The translations under genes and the position numbers were made by a program. The notes under the pieces are model-generated. The model had not been told where the DNA came from and made no database searches. It saw nothing but the letters and a program-made list of their open reading frames with translations. Of a stretch of DNA of 64,000 nucleotides, positions 28,114-38,225 are shown in pieces. The DNA is from Dongia_A sp039808885. Lineage in GTDB: Bacteria; Pseudomonadota; Alphaproteobacteria; Dongiales; Dongiaceae. How positions within the stretch are numbered: position 1 is the stretch's first letter; each line of letters starts with the position of its first letter. Where the stretch lies: NCBI GenBank assembly GCA_039808885.1, contig JBDHTX010000003.1, forward strand, positions 1 to 64,000. The letters run 5' to 3'.

Positions 28114-29250
28114 ATGGCGCGCAAGCTCCGCATCGGCCTGATCGGCAGCGGCTTCATCGCCCGTTGCCACGTCTATGGCTATCGCACCATGCTCTCGGTC
28201 TTCCCCGAGGCGGCGGCCCAGCCAGACTTCGAGCTGGTCGCCGACATGACCGAGGATCTCGCCCGGGCTGCGGCAGAGAAGTTCGGCTTCCGCCGCGCTA
28301 CCGGCGACTGGCGCAAACTGGTGACGGACCCCGCCGTCGACATCGTCGACATCTGCGTGCCGAGCCATTTGCACAAGGAGATGGCGCTGGCCGCCATCGC
28401 CGCCGGCAAGCATGTCTATTGCGAGAAGCCGGTCGGGCTCAATGGCACCGAGGCGAGCGAGATCGCGGCGGCGGCGGACAAGGCCGGAGTGAAGAGCCTG
28501 GTCGGCTATTCGTACCTGCGCAATCCGCTGATCGCCTTCGCCCGCAAGCTGATCCAGGAGGGCGCCATCGGCGAGGTGACGCATTTCCGCGGCGCCCATA
28601 ACGAGGACTACATGGCCGATCCGGCGGCCCCCTTCGTCTGGCGCTGCGATTCGTCGATCGCCGGCAAGGCCGGCGCGCTGGGCGACCTCGGCAGCCACAT
28701 CATCTCCATTGCCCGCGTCCTGGTGGGCGAGATCGTCTCGGTCTGTGGCGCCACCAAGACGGTGGTGCCGGAGCGGCGCCTTGCCGACGGGAAGAACCGC
28801 AAGGTCGAGAACGAGGACCAGGCCCAGTTCCTGATCGAGTTCGCCAACGGCGCCACGGGTCATATCGAGGCCAGCCGCGTCGCCACCGGCAGCCATATGG
28901 ACATCACCTACGAGATCGTCGGCACCCACGGCCAGATCCAGTTCGACGGCGAGCGGATGAACGAGATCCGCTTCTTCTCCGACAAGGACCCGGTGGAGCG
29001 GCGCGGCTTCCGCACCATCTTCACCGGTCCGGCGCATCCGCCCTTCGGCAATTTCGTGCCGGGCACCGCGCATGGCATCGGCTTCAACGACCAGAAGGTG
29101 ATCGAGGCCTATGAGCTGATGGAGCTGGTGGCGGCGGATCGGCCGACCGGCCCGGACCTGGCCGACGCCGCCCGCATCAGCCGCATCCTCGACGCCGTGC
29201 TGCAATCGGCCGCGGAGCGCCGCTGGGTGAAGGTGGGCGCGGCGGCTTAG
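28114..29250 (+). CDS. Gfo/Idh/MocA oxidoreductase (inositol/levoglucosan dehydrogenase-like)
   Basis: A 378-residue NAD-dependent sugar dehydrogenase. The Rossmann motif GLIGSGFIARCH lies at about 8-19, with the signature EKPVG (catalytic Lys in HVYCEKPVGL, about 100-109). The C-terminal (beta/alpha) domain has DLGSHIISIAR, with the His of the conserved active-site set. The segment RRGFRTIFTGPAHPP near 300 resembles levoglucosan 3-dehydrogenases. With IolE it could oxidise an imported cyclitol or anhydrosugar to a ketone that IolE dehydrates. It starts 7 bp after IolE. Confidence 0.85.
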   Translation: MARKLRIGLIGSGFIARCHVYGYRTMLSVFPEAAAQPDFELVADMTEDLARAAAEKFGFRRATGDWRKLVTDPAVDIVDICVPSHLHKEMALAAIAAGKHVYCEKPVGLNGTEASEIAAAADKAGVKSLVGYSYLRNPLIAFARKLIQEGAIGEVTHFRGAHNEDYMADPAAPFVWRCDSSIAGKAGALGDLGSHIISIARVLVGEIVSVCGATKTVVPERRLADGKNRKVENEDQAQFLIEFANGATGHIEASRVATGSHMDITYEIVGTHGQIQFDGERMNEIRFFSDKDPVERRGFRTIFTGPAHPPFGNFVPGTAHGIGFNDQKVIEAYELMELVAADRPTGPDLADAARISRILDAVLQSAAERRWVKVGAAA

Positions 29251-29273
29251 ACTCCGGTATCTCAACCGCCACG

Positions 29274-29395
29274 ATCGTCATCCTCGTGCCTGGCACGAGG
29301 ACCCACGAGTTTGGCCGTTCAATCCGCGCTTTGCCCAGCGAAACTCGTGGGTGGCCCGTCTTGATACAAAATTGGCCAAGCCCGACCATGACGAT
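29274..29395. repeat. Three-hairpin dispersed element, copy A
   Basis: Outer ATCGTCAT (29274-29281) and ATGACGAT (29388-29395). The central inverted repeat is ACCCACGAGTTT (29301-29312) with AAACTCGTGGGT (29341-29352), enclosing exactly 28 nt. The left hairpin CCTCGTGCC-t-GGCACGAGG occupies 29282-29300; the right hairpin has decayed. It lies between the convergent dehydrogenase and lacI-2 genes and might also serve as a terminator for both. Confidence 0.8.
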
Positions 29396-29409
29396 TGAGA
29401 AGTGGTCAA

Positions 29410-30435
29410 TCAGGGCGTCGGCAAATTCTCGCGCAGGTAGATCGCCACCGGCGTCTCCAGCGGCACCTCGGTGTCGGGGACCCGGCGGTTGTAGTGCAGC
29501 AGCAGCTGGATGGCGCGCAGCGCCTCCATCTGCGGGTTCTGGTCCAGCACCGCGTCCATCAGCCCGTCGGTCAGCAATTCGCGGTGCACGTCGTGCATCT
29601 CGTGGCTGATGAGGATGGTCTTGCCGCCCTTGCCCAGGCCGCGCAGGGCCGTGGCGATGCCGCGGCTGCCCACCGAGATGTTGTAGATGCCGCGCAAGTC
29701 CGGGAAGCGCTTGAAGGCGTCGCGGGTCAGCTTCTCGGTGCGCTCGGGCTGTTCTTGGCTCTCCGCGGTCGCGACCACCTCGCAGGCCGGAAAGCGCGAG
29801 GCGAGCACGGCGCGGAAGCCGCTCTCGCGCTCCTCGTGGCCGATATAGTCGTGCATGCCGGTCACCACCAGGATCTGGCCGCCCTGGGAGCCGACGAAGC
29901 GCCCCATCAACTCGCCGGCGACGCGCCCGGCGACCCGGTTGTCGCTGCCGACATAGGCGAGGCGGCCGCTGGCGGGCAGGTCGCTGGCGATGGTGACGAT
30001 GGGGATCCGGCGGCTCACCTCCTTCAGCGCGGCGGTGATGCGCGGATGGTCGTAGATGCAGGTGACGAGGCCGTCGGCGCGCTCGGCGGCGCGGCGGATG
30101 GTGCGCGCCACCGCGCCCGGCTCCAGGCTGTCGAAATAGGTCGGCAGGCACATGATGCGCTGCGTCTCGTAGCTGCGCTGGGCCAGCTGGAATCCGGTCT
30201 TCAGGCTGCCGTGATAGGGGTTGCTGGGGTTCTGCAGCAGCACGGCGATGCGCAGCCAGCGCATCGGCAGGTCTTCCAGGGCGCGGTCGATCTTCAGCTT
30301 GCGCGCCCATTCCAGGACCCGCCGGGCGCGCTCCGGCTTCACGCCGCCGCGGCCGTTCAGCACCCGGTCGACGGTGGCGACGGAAACCTGCGCCGCAGTG
30401 GCGACGTCGGTGATCGTGGTCTTGCGCTGGGACAT
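29410..30435 (-). CDS. LacI-family regulator of ABC operon 2
   Basis: A 341-residue LacI-type regulator. The helix-turn-helix is TTITDVATAAQVSVATVDRVLNGRGGV (about 5-31). The ligand core contains LLQNPSNPYHGSLKTGFQLAQ, DGLVTCIYDHP, YVGSDNRVAGRVAGELM and ISHEMHDVHRELLTDGLMDAVL; the last fits cyclitol/ribose-type binders with an altered C-terminus. ATG 30435 is preferred to a TTG 33 bp upstream. The gene is convergent with the operon-2 dehydrogenase. Candidate operators lie upstream of it and before operon 2. Confidence 0.9.
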   Translation of the reverse strand: MSQRKTTITDVATAAQVSVATVDRVLNGRGGVKPERARRVLEWARKLKIDRALEDLPMRWLRIAVLLQNPSNPYHGSLKTGFQLAQRSYETQRIMCLPTYFDSLEPGAVARTIRRAAERADGLVTCIYDHPRITAALKEVSRRIPIVTIASDLPASGRLAYVGSDNRVAGRVAGELMGRFVGSQGGQILVVTGMHDYIGHEERESGFRAVLASRFPACEVVATAESQEQPERTEKLTRDAFKRFPDLRGIYNISVGSRGIATALRGLGKGGKTILISHEMHDVHRELLTDGLMDAVLDQNPQMEALRAIQLLLHYNRRVPDTEVPLETPVAIYLRENLPTP

Positions 30436-30449
30436 GATCCGGCGCCCGC

Positions 30450-30498
30450 TCTGCTGGAATCCCCTCAAAACTGTAGCAGAAAAGGGGATCGCATCAAC
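30450..30498. promoter_or_regulatory. Two candidate LacI-2 operators upstream of lacI-2
   Basis: On the minus strand, 30450-30469 reads TTTGAGGGGATTCCAGCAGA, sharing its first 15 bases with the operator before operon 2. On the plus strand, 30479-30498 holds a second, weaker match with AGGGGAT and CATCAA in the same register. Two sites about 29 bp apart just upstream of the start would allow autoregulation. Confidence 0.65.
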
Positions 30499-30535
30499 CG
30501 CCTCGGACAGCCCGCTCCGGCGGTGGCGGAACGGC

Positions 30536-32026
30536 CTAGCTGTTGACGAGATCGAGCGGATAGACCGGCCGGCGCACGTTCCTGAATGTCAATTGGCCAT
30601 AGTCGGAGGTGCAGACGCCGACGCCGGCGCATGGGACGATCGCGCGGGCGATCTCGCCGAAACCGGCGCGCCAGTGCACCCGGCTCTTCAGCATGACGTA
30701 GCGCTTCTGCCGCGGATCGATGCCGAGGCTGAGGAAGCAGTTGAGGTCGTAGGGCTCGACATGATTGGAGACGAGCACAATCTGCACCCGGCCGGTATCC
30801 AGCACCACGGATGGCCCCATGCTCTGCTCCACGCCGGCGCCCATCGGCCCCCGGTTGCGGAAGCGGCCGTCGGTGATGGTGCGCACCCGCCCCGTGACGG
30901 TGAGCGGCGGGCTGGCGACGTCGATGGCGGGCATCTTCATCTTGCCGCCGACGGAAAGAGTCACATCGGAACCGATGCCGGCCGCGATCGCCTGCTGGAC
31001 GGCGGCGGGGTCGTAGATGGCGAAGGCGACCACGTCCTCGAGCCCCTGGCGCAGGATCTCCGCCAGCACCACCGTCGTATCCATGGTGCCGCCGGAGGCG
31101 CAATTGTCGTAGTGGTCGAGCAGGATGATCGGCCCGTCCGCGCTGGTGTCGGCCAGGGCCTTGGCATGGGCCACCGAGGAATCCAGCTTCTCGATCCTGA
31201 AGACGAAGTCGGCGCGGTCGCGCCACGCCTGGCCGAGCAGTTCGTCGCGCAGCGTCTCGGCCAGAGCCAGGTTGCCGTCGGTGACGACAACGGTGCTGAG
31301 CCCGGCATTGCGGATATCGGCATGCGGGAAGCCGGTGAACAGGCTGGCGGCCAGCGCCCCCTCCCGGGTCATCGCGGCGCAGCGCGCCTGCAGCGCCTTG
31401 TTCGGGTTCTCGAAGCTGCCCTGCTTCATCACATGCGGCAGCATGGGCGCGTTGCCCCAGGCCATGACCGGCCTGACCTCGCCGCGGATCGCCCGCAGCA
31501 GGATGGAGCCGGCCAGCGCGCCGGTCTCGTGCATGTCGACATGCGGATAGGTGTGGTAGCCGACGACGACCGTCGCATGGTCGACGATGTCGTCGTAGAG
31601 GTTGGCGTGCATGTCGAGCGACACCGCGATCGGCGTCTTTGCGTCGATGCCGCGGATGCGCTTCAGCAAGGCGCCTTCGCCATCCTCCAGGCTCTGCGTC
31701 ACCATGGCGCCGTGCAGGTCGAGCAGGATGCCGTCAAAGCCGCCCTTGGCCACGGCGGCGCAGATCGTGTCCGTGATCTCGGCATAGGCGGCATCGTCGA
31801 CGGGGCCGCTCGGCGGCGCGTCGGCGGCGATCGGGAACACGATCTCCGCGCCCGCCTTTTCGGCGATGTCGATATAAGCGCCCGCCGCCGTGCCGGTGCC
31901 GCGATAGCCGGCAATGGCGGCGGCGCCACGCAGCACCTCGCCGCCCCGCCCGAAGCGCGCCAGAGGCGTCGGCACCGGCGAGAAGGTGTTGGTCTCATGC
32001 TGCATCATGGCAATGAGCAGGCGCAT
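30536..32026 (-). CDS. M81-family (MlrC/microcystinase C-like) metalloprotein
   Basis: A 496-residue MlrC-type protein. Metal- and active-site-like motifs include MMQHETNTFSP near the start, ILLDLHGAM, SLDMHANLYDDI, YHTYPHVDMHETG and LLDHYDNCASGG, with many His/Asp residues typical of the M81 zinc family. Founding members hydrolyse linearised microcystin, but most homologues occur beside sugar or peptide transporters and their substrates are unknown. ATG 32026 has GGGGGA 5 nt upstream. It lies downstream of the deoR gene on the same strand and upstream of lacI-2. Confidence 0.82.
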   Translation of the reverse strand: MRLLIAMMQHETNTFSPVPTPLARFGRGGEVLRGAAAIAGYRGTGTAAGAYIDIAEKAGAEIVFPIAADAPPSGPVDDAAYAEITDTICAAVAKGGFDGILLDLHGAMVTQSLEDGEGALLKRIRGIDAKTPIAVSLDMHANLYDDIVDHATVVVGYHTYPHVDMHETGALAGSILLRAIRGEVRPVMAWGNAPMLPHVMKQGSFENPNKALQARCAAMTREGALAASLFTGFPHADIRNAGLSTVVVTDGNLALAETLRDELLGQAWRDRADFVFRIEKLDSSVAHAKALADTSADGPIILLDHYDNCASGGTMDTTVVLAEILRQGLEDVVAFAIYDPAAVQQAIAAGIGSDVTLSVGGKMKMPAIDVASPPLTVTGRVRTITDGRFRNRGPMGAGVEQSMGPSVVLDTGRVQIVLVSNHVEPYDLNCFLSLGIDPRQKRYVMLKSRVHWRAGFGEIARAIVPCAGVGVCTSDYGQLTFRNVRRPVYPLDLVNS

Positions 32027-32121
32027 GCAATCCCCCGTTTCCGCCAGAACCCCGGGCGATCGCCCGATAGGTGGCGATGCTAGCGCTTCGGCGGCGCCGG
32101 TGATAGCCGCGGCGCGCGGAC

Positions 32122-32946
32122 CTAGCCGGCCACCGCCACCCGTACGTCCGCCGTTTCCAAGGCGGCGGCGAGCGCGTCCGGCGGCCGCGCATCGGTCACC
32201 AGCACATGCATCTGGCCAAGCTCCGCCACCTGCACCATCGACAGGTGGCCGAATTTCTCCGCGTCGCACAGCACCACGACCTGGCGCGCCCGCTCCATGT
32301 AGAGTTTCTTGATCTCGGTATCCTCCGGCGAATAGTCGAACAACCCGGCTTCTGTGATGCCCGAGACGCCGATGAAAGCGAGATCGAACCAGTAGTCGCG
32401 GATCTGCGCCGCGGCCTGCGGGCCATGCACCGACAATTCCTTGCCGCGCACCCGCCCGCCGGGGACATAGACCGCGTGCGGCGAATCCGCCAGCAGGCTG
32501 GCGGCGCGCAGGTTGTTGGTCACCACCTTGATCTCGCCGACATCGCCAAGGCAGCGCGCCAGTTCCAGCGTGCTGGTGCCGACGTCGAGCGCGATGGTGG
32601 CGCCTGGCTTGATGAGGGCCGCCGCCGCCCGCGCGATCGCCGCCTTGCCGGCGCTGTTGCGCCGCCGCCGCGCGTCGAAGGCGGGCTCGAAGGCGTCGAA
32701 CACCTCGGCCTGTCCGCCGCGCAGCGCCATGGCCCCGCCATGGGTGCGCTGCAGGGCGCCGCGCTCGGCGAGCTCGACCAGGTCGCGGCGCACGGTGATG
32801 CTGGAGATTCCGGTCGCCGCGGCGATGTCGCCGACGGTCATGAAACCGAGGCGTCCCAGCAGGTCGAGGATGCGCGCCTGCCGCGCGCCCGGGCGGCGCG
32901 CCGGCAGATCGGATTCTCTCACCGGCGTTGTTGGGAATGTGATCAT
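32122..32946 (-). CDS. DeoR-family repressor of the BtpA/FGGY cluster
   Basis: A DeoR-type regulator. The helix-turn-helix is RILDLLGRLGFMTVGDIAAATGISSITVRRDLVEL, followed by the family's LQRTHGGA. The C-terminal DeoRC effector domain (about 105-265) has ALDVGTSTLELAR, VVTNNLRAA, FIGVSGITEAGLFDYS and VVLCDAEKFG, which resembles phosphosugar-sensing DeoR proteins. The 274-residue start at ATG 32946 is favoured because an upstream extension would run through TGATCA operator DNA; ATGs at 32979 and 33024 are in frame. It is divergent from the SDR/transporter operon. Confidence 0.88.
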   Translation of the reverse strand: MITFPTTPVRESDLPARRPGARQARILDLLGRLGFMTVGDIAAATGISSITVRRDLVELAERGALQRTHGGAMALRGGQAEVFDAFEPAFDARRRRNSAGKAAIARAAAALIKPGATIALDVGTSTLELARCLGDVGEIKVVTNNLRAASLLADSPHAVYVPGGRVRGKELSVHGPQAAAQIRDYWFDLAFIGVSGITEAGLFDYSPEDTEIKKLYMERARQVVVLCDAEKFGHLSMVQVAELGQMHVLVTDARPPDALAAALETADVRVAVAG

Positions 32947-33034
32947 TATTGATCGAACCCGTTCGGTTGATGTGATCATGATTGCGGTCTTGCCGCGCCA
33001 CAGCAGGCTGATCATAATGATCAAAAATGATCAC
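32938..33034. promoter_or_regulatory. TGATCA operator cluster of the DeoR regulator
   Basis: Repeated TGATCA palindromic half-sites: TGTGATCAT at 32938-32946 and again at 32971-32979, TGATCATAATGATCA at 33009-33023, and TGATCA at 33028-33033. The first overlaps the chosen deoR start. Arrays of such sites in a divergent gap are a typical DeoR pattern and would couple repression of both directions. The region is AT-richer than its surroundings. Confidence 0.75.
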
Positions 33035-33063
33035 TCGGCAAGAGCCGGGTCGCGAGCGACAGG

Positions 33064-33846
33064 GTGGGCGATTTGGACGGAGTTTCAGGCAAGCGCGCCG
33101 TCGTGACCGGCGGCGCCACCGGAATCGGGTTGGCAATTGCCGGAGCCCTGGCCAGGGCCGGCGCGCGGGTGGCGATTGCGGATCTCAACGAGCAGGGCGC
33201 CAGGGAGGCTGCCACGCGGCTCGGCGGCGGCGCCATCGGGCTCGGCATTGACGTGCGCGACCGCGCCAGCGTCGAGCGGGCCTTCGCCGCGGTCCTCGAT
33301 GCCCTCGGCGGCTGTGAGATCCTTTGCGCCAATGCCGGCGTCTCGACGATGAACCTCGTCGTCGATCTCAGTGACGAGGAATGGGACTTCAACTTCGACG
33401 TCAATGCCCGCGGCGTGTTTCTGACCAACCAGGTGGCGGCGCGCCATTTCCTCAAGACCGGGACCAAGGGCGTCATCGTCAACACCGCCTCGCTCGCCGC
33501 CAAATGGGGCGCGCCGTGGCTCGCGCACTATTCCGCCAGCAAGTTCGCGGTGATGGGATTCACGCAAGGGCTGGCGCGCGAGCTGGCGCCGCACGGCATC
33601 CGCGTCAATTGCGTCTGCCCGGGCTTCGTCAAGACCGGCATGCAATCGCGCGAGGTGCAGTGGGAGGCGAAGCTGCGCGCCATGAGCCCGCAGGCGGTGA
33701 TCGATGAATACGTGGCGCTGACGCCGCTCGGCCGGCTGGAGGAACCCGAGGATGTCGCCAAGGCGGTGCTGTTCCTGGCCTCCGACCTCTCCGGCTTCAT
33801 CACCGGCGAGGCGCTGAACGTCACCGGCGGCGTGCGGATGGACTAG
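33064..33846 (+). CDS. Short-chain dehydrogenase/reductase, polyol-type
   Basis: A 260-residue classical SDR. The cofactor motif GGATGIG lies at about 16-22, with D at the strand-2 end (IADLNEQGA) for NAD(H) preference, CANAGVS, a catalytic Ser in TASLAAKW and Tyr-Lys in HYSASKFAV. The C-terminus SGFITGEALNVTGGVRMD is typical. Start GTG 33064; no ATG is nearby. It is first in the operon with a polyol/sugar transporter, BtpA and an FGGY kinase, so a sugar-alcohol oxidation is plausible. Confidence 0.86.
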   Translation: MGDLDGVSGKRAVVTGGATGIGLAIAGALARAGARVAIADLNEQGAREAATRLGGGAIGLGIDVRDRASVERAFAAVLDALGGCEILCANAGVSTMNLVVDLSDEEWDFNFDVNARGVFLTNQVAARHFLKTGTKGVIVNTASLAAKWGAPWLAHYSASKFAVMGFTQGLARELAPHGIRVNCVCPGFVKTGMQSREVQWEAKLRAMSPQAVIDEYVALTPLGRLEEPEDVAKAVLFLASDLSGFITGEALNVTGGVRMD

Positions 33847-33851
33847 GCGCC

Positions 33852-34664
33852 ATGAAGCGATTCGCCAAGGCAGTTGTGCCGCATGTCATCCTGGTCATCT
33901 TCTCGGCCATCATCCTGCTGCCGCTGCTGTGGATCCTGCGCGTCAGCCTGACCGACAAGCTGACCGCCTACAAGATTCCGCCGGAGATCGGCACCCTCGG
34001 CCTGATGAACTACGCCACCATCTTTGCCGACTATCCCTTCGTCACCTGGTTCAGCAACAGCCTGATCGTGGCGCTGGCGACGACGGCCATTTCGCTGCCG
34101 CTCGCCACCGCGCTGGCCTATGTCTTCGCCCGGTTCAATCTGGGCGGCGCCGCGCTGCGGCTCGGCGTGCTGGCCAGCCAGATGCTTCCCCCCATCATCC
34201 TGGTGCTGCCGCTCTTCGTCGTGTTCCTCTCCGCCGGGCTGATGCAAAGCCGCTTCGGGCTGATCATCGCGCATCTCACCATCTGCCTGCCGTTCCTGGC
34301 CTGGATGCTGGTCTCCTTCTTCGAGGGCGACGTGGCGCGGCTGGAGGAGGCGGCGCGGGTCGACGGCGCCACGCGCTGGCAGGCCTTCATCCGCATCGCC
34401 GTGCCGGTGGCGGCCCCGGGCCTGCTGGCGGCCGGGCTGCTCGGCTTCATCCTCAGCTGGAACGAGTTCCTCTTCGCGCTGGTGCTGAGCGGGCCGGACA
34501 CGCAGACCCTGCCTGTCGGCCTCGCCGGGCTGGAGACCCATGCGGGCGTGGAGATCGCGCCGCTGGCCGCCGCGACGGTGGTGTCGCTGCTGCCGGTCTT
34601 CGTGCTGCTGCCGTTCCTGCGCAAGCATCTGATCAAGGGCCTGTCGCTGGGCGCCCTGAAGTGA
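33852..34664 (+). CDS. Carbohydrate ABC transporter permease 3A (MalG-type)
   Basis: A 270-residue CUT1 permease with six transmembrane segments. The coupling EAA loop is EEAARVDGATRWQAFIRIAVP (about residues 165-185). The N-terminal half has LRVSLTDKLTAYKIPPEI, usual in MalG-type proteins. It starts 5 bp after the SDR stop and pairs with permease 3B, encoded after the binding protein. Confidence 0.9.
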   Translation: MKRFAKAVVPHVILVIFSAIILLPLLWILRVSLTDKLTAYKIPPEIGTLGLMNYATIFADYPFVTWFSNSLIVALATTAISLPLATALAYVFARFNLGGAALRLGVLASQMLPPIILVLPLFVVFLSAGLMQSRFGLIIAHLTICLPFLAWMLVSFFEGDVARLEEAARVDGATRWQAFIRIAVPVAAPGLLAAGLLGFILSWNEFLFALVLSGPDTQTLPVGLAGLETHAGVEIAPLAAATVVSLLPVFVLLPFLRKHLIKGLSLGALK

Positions 34665-34706
34665 CGGGATCGAATTGAACACGGGCCACAACAAGGAGGA
34701 TGGGAG

Positions 34707-35987
34707 ATGAACATGCGCACCTTGCTGCTCGCCAGCGCCGTTGCAGTCGGCTTTTCGCTGCCGGCCAGCGCCGAGACGCTGAACATCCTGATGGAAGGCG
34801 TGCCGGACACCGAGTTCGTCAAGCAGGTGGTCCCGGAATTCGAGGCGAAGACCGGCCACAAGGTCAATCTCGAGGTGGTCAACTACGCCGAGATGCACAC
34901 CAAGCTGGTGCCGCAGCTGGTGGCGCCCAAGGGCAGCTATTCGGTGATCGTGGTCGATTTCTACTGGGTCGGCGAGTTCACCAAGGCCGGCTGGCTGCAG
35001 CCGCTGGACGAGCGCATCGCCAAGGACAAGGTCGACACCTCCGTCTATGTGCCGGCGCTGATGGACCTGGTCGGCAAGGTCGACGGCGTCACCTACATGC
35101 TGCCCTTCTACAACTACGCCATGGGCCTGACCTATCGCACCGACCTGCTGGCGGATCCGAAGAACCAGGCCGATTTCAAGGCCAAATACGGCATGGATCT
35201 CGGCGTGCCCAAGACCTGGGACGAGTACCTGAAGCAGGTCGAGTTCTTCACCAGGGATGGCATGCACGGCGTGGTGAACCAGGGCCTGCGCCCCGACCCG
35301 ATCGCCATGGAATGGTCGAACTACCTCTTCGCCAACGGCGCCGAGTACCACGATGCCGACTGGAACCCGACCTTCAACAACGACGCCGGCGTGAAGGCGG
35401 TGGAGCAATACACGACCGCGATCAACAAGTATGGCCCGGTCGGCTCGGCCAGCTTCTCCTTCGACGAGGCCTTCAACGTGATGGCCCAGGGCCAGGCCTA
35501 CAGCTACATCACCTACAACTTCTTCCGCACCGCCTATGACGACCCGGCGAAGTCGGCCGTGGTCGGCAAGGTCGAGATCATGCCGGTGCCGGGCCCGACG
35601 CCGGAAACCGGCGGCAGCCTGAACGGCGCCTGGGGCTGGGCGATCCCGAAATCCTCGCCCAACTCCGACGCGGCGTGGGAGTTCATCAAGTGGATCGAGA
35701 GCCCGGAGATCGCCAAGAAGCGCGCGCTCCTGGGCGGCTCGCCGACCCGCACCGACGTGTTCGACGATGCCGAGGTGAACGCGAAGTATCCCTACGCCCA
35801 GGCGCTGAAGCAGATGCTGCTGACCTCGCACAACTTCCCGGTCTTCACCTACACCCCGCAGCTGGTCGAGGTGCTGGGCCGCGAGCTGAGCCTGGCCGTC
35901 GCCGGCGAGAAGACGCCGAAGGAGGCCCTGGACGCGATCCAGACCGAGTTCGTCGAGCTCGCCAAGAAGGACGGGAAGTTGAAGTAG
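34707..35987 (+). CDS. Carbohydrate ABC transporter substrate-binding protein 3
   Basis: A 426-residue SBP_bac_1 (MalE-type) protein with a signal peptide ending SLPASA-ET. Recognisable regions are NILMEGVPDTEFVKQVVPEFEAKTG at the start of the mature form, VVDFYWVGEFTKAGWLQPLDERI, GVTYMLPFYNYAMGLTYRTDLL and GGSLNGAWGWAIPKSSPNSDAAW. ATG 34707 has AAGGAGG about 9 nt upstream. It is inserted between two permease genes, an unusual order. Confidence 0.92.
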   Translation: MNMRTLLLASAVAVGFSLPASAETLNILMEGVPDTEFVKQVVPEFEAKTGHKVNLEVVNYAEMHTKLVPQLVAPKGSYSVIVVDFYWVGEFTKAGWLQPLDERIAKDKVDTSVYVPALMDLVGKVDGVTYMLPFYNYAMGLTYRTDLLADPKNQADFKAKYGMDLGVPKTWDEYLKQVEFFTRDGMHGVVNQGLRPDPIAMEWSNYLFANGAEYHDADWNPTFNNDAGVKAVEQYTTAINKYGPVGSASFSFDEAFNVMAQGQAYSYITYNFFRTAYDDPAKSAVVGKVEIMPVPGPTPETGGSLNGAWGWAIPKSSPNSDAAWEFIKWIESPEIAKKRALLGGSPTRTDVFDDAEVNAKYPYAQALKQMLLTSHNFPVFTYTPQLVEVLGRELSLAVAGEKTPKEALDAIQTEFVELAKKDGKLK

Positions 35988-36026
35988 GACCAAGTAGCTG
36001 GAGCACTCATGCCCGCCCCCTCTCAG

Positions 36027-36130
36027 CCGTCATGGCAAGGCTTGGCCTTGCCATCCACGAGTTTCGATCGGCGAGACTTTGCCATTGTAGGCAAACTCGT
36101 GGATCCCAAGGCCAAGCCTTGGGATGACGG
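36027..36130. repeat. Three-hairpin dispersed element, copy B
   Basis: Outer CCGTCAT (36027-36033) and ATGACGG (36124-36130). The left hairpin is ATGGCAAGG/CCTTGCCAT. The centre is ATCCACGAGTTT (36053-36064) with AAACTCGTGGAT (36093-36104) around a 28-nt loop. The right hairpin is CCCAAGG/CCTTGGG. It lies between the binding-protein gene and permease 3B inside operon 3, so it could act as an intra-operon attenuator. Confidence 0.85.
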
Positions 36131-36172
36131 TGGAGTGGTGGGTGGGGCGGTGCCCCACCTGCGAAATCTCGC

Positions 36173-37075
36173 ATGACCGACACCGCGCCCACCTTCGCCC
36201 TCACGCCATCCGACCGTCGCGACCGGCGGTTCGGGTGGCTGATGGCGTCGCCCAGCCTGGCGCTGCTGTTCCTGGTGATCCTGTTCCCGGTGTTCTGGGC
36301 GCTGTTCACCAGCCTGCACGACTACACCTTGATCGCGCCGAACTTCGACACGTTCACCGGCCTCGGCAACTTCACCAAGGCGATCGGCGAGCCGGAATTC
36401 CGCCACACCTTGTTGCTGACCGGGTTCTTCGTCCTCGCCGTGGTGCTGCTGGAATTCGCCCTCGGCTTCCTGGTGGCGCTGATGCTGAACAGCGTCGAGC
36501 GCTTCAAGCCCATCTACTACGCCATCCTGCTCTGCCCGCTGCTGATGAACCCGGTCATCGTCGGGCTGATCTGGCGCATGTTCCTGCATCCGACGCTGGG
36601 CATCGTCAACTACCTGCTCTCGACCATCGGCGTCGATCCGGTCAACTGGCTGGGCAGCACCAATGTCGCCCTGTGGACCGTGGTGATGGTCGACATCTGG
36701 CATCAGGTCTCGTTCATGATCGTGCTGCTGCTGGCGGGGCTGAGCGCGCTGCCCAAGGAACCTTACGAGGCGGCGCGGGTCGACGGCGCCAGCATCTGGC
36801 AGAGCTTCTGGCGCATCACCGTGCCCCTGATGCGCCCCGTGATCATCGTCACCCTGCTGATCCGCCTGATCTTCGCGGTCAAGACCTACGACCTCATCTA
36901 CATCATGACCCGCGGCGGTCCGGGCGTCTCCACCGACCTGGTCAGCTATTTCATCTACCGCACCGCCTTCGTCAGCCTGAACATCGGCGAGGCCTCGGCC
37001 ATGTCGATCATCCTGCTCGGCATCATCCTGGGGCTGACCGCCTATCTCTATCGCTACATGCGCTCGCTCGCCTGA
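36173..37075 (+). CDS. Carbohydrate ABC transporter permease 3B (MalF-type)
   Basis: A 300-residue CUT1 permease with six transmembrane segments. The EAA loop reads YEAARVDGASIWQSFWRITVP. Typical N-terminal pattern: RFGWLMASPSLALLFLVILFPVFWALFTSLHDY. It partners with permease 3A. The 185 bp separating it from the binding-protein gene hold repeat copy B. Confidence 0.92.
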   Translation: MTDTAPTFALTPSDRRDRRFGWLMASPSLALLFLVILFPVFWALFTSLHDYTLIAPNFDTFTGLGNFTKAIGEPEFRHTLLLTGFFVLAVVLLEFALGFLVALMLNSVERFKPIYYAILLCPLLMNPVIVGLIWRMFLHPTLGIVNYLLSTIGVDPVNWLGSTNVALWTVVMVDIWHQVSFMIVLLLAGLSALPKEPYEAARVDGASIWQSFWRITVPLMRPVIIVTLLIRLIFAVKTYDLIYIMTRGGPGVSTDLVSYFIYRTAFVSLNIGEASAMSIILLGIILGLTAYLYRYMRSLA

Positions 37076-37086
37076 ACGGAACCAGC

Positions 37087-38208
<1,122 letters not shown>

Positions 38209-38225
38209 ACCCATTGGAGCAAGCC

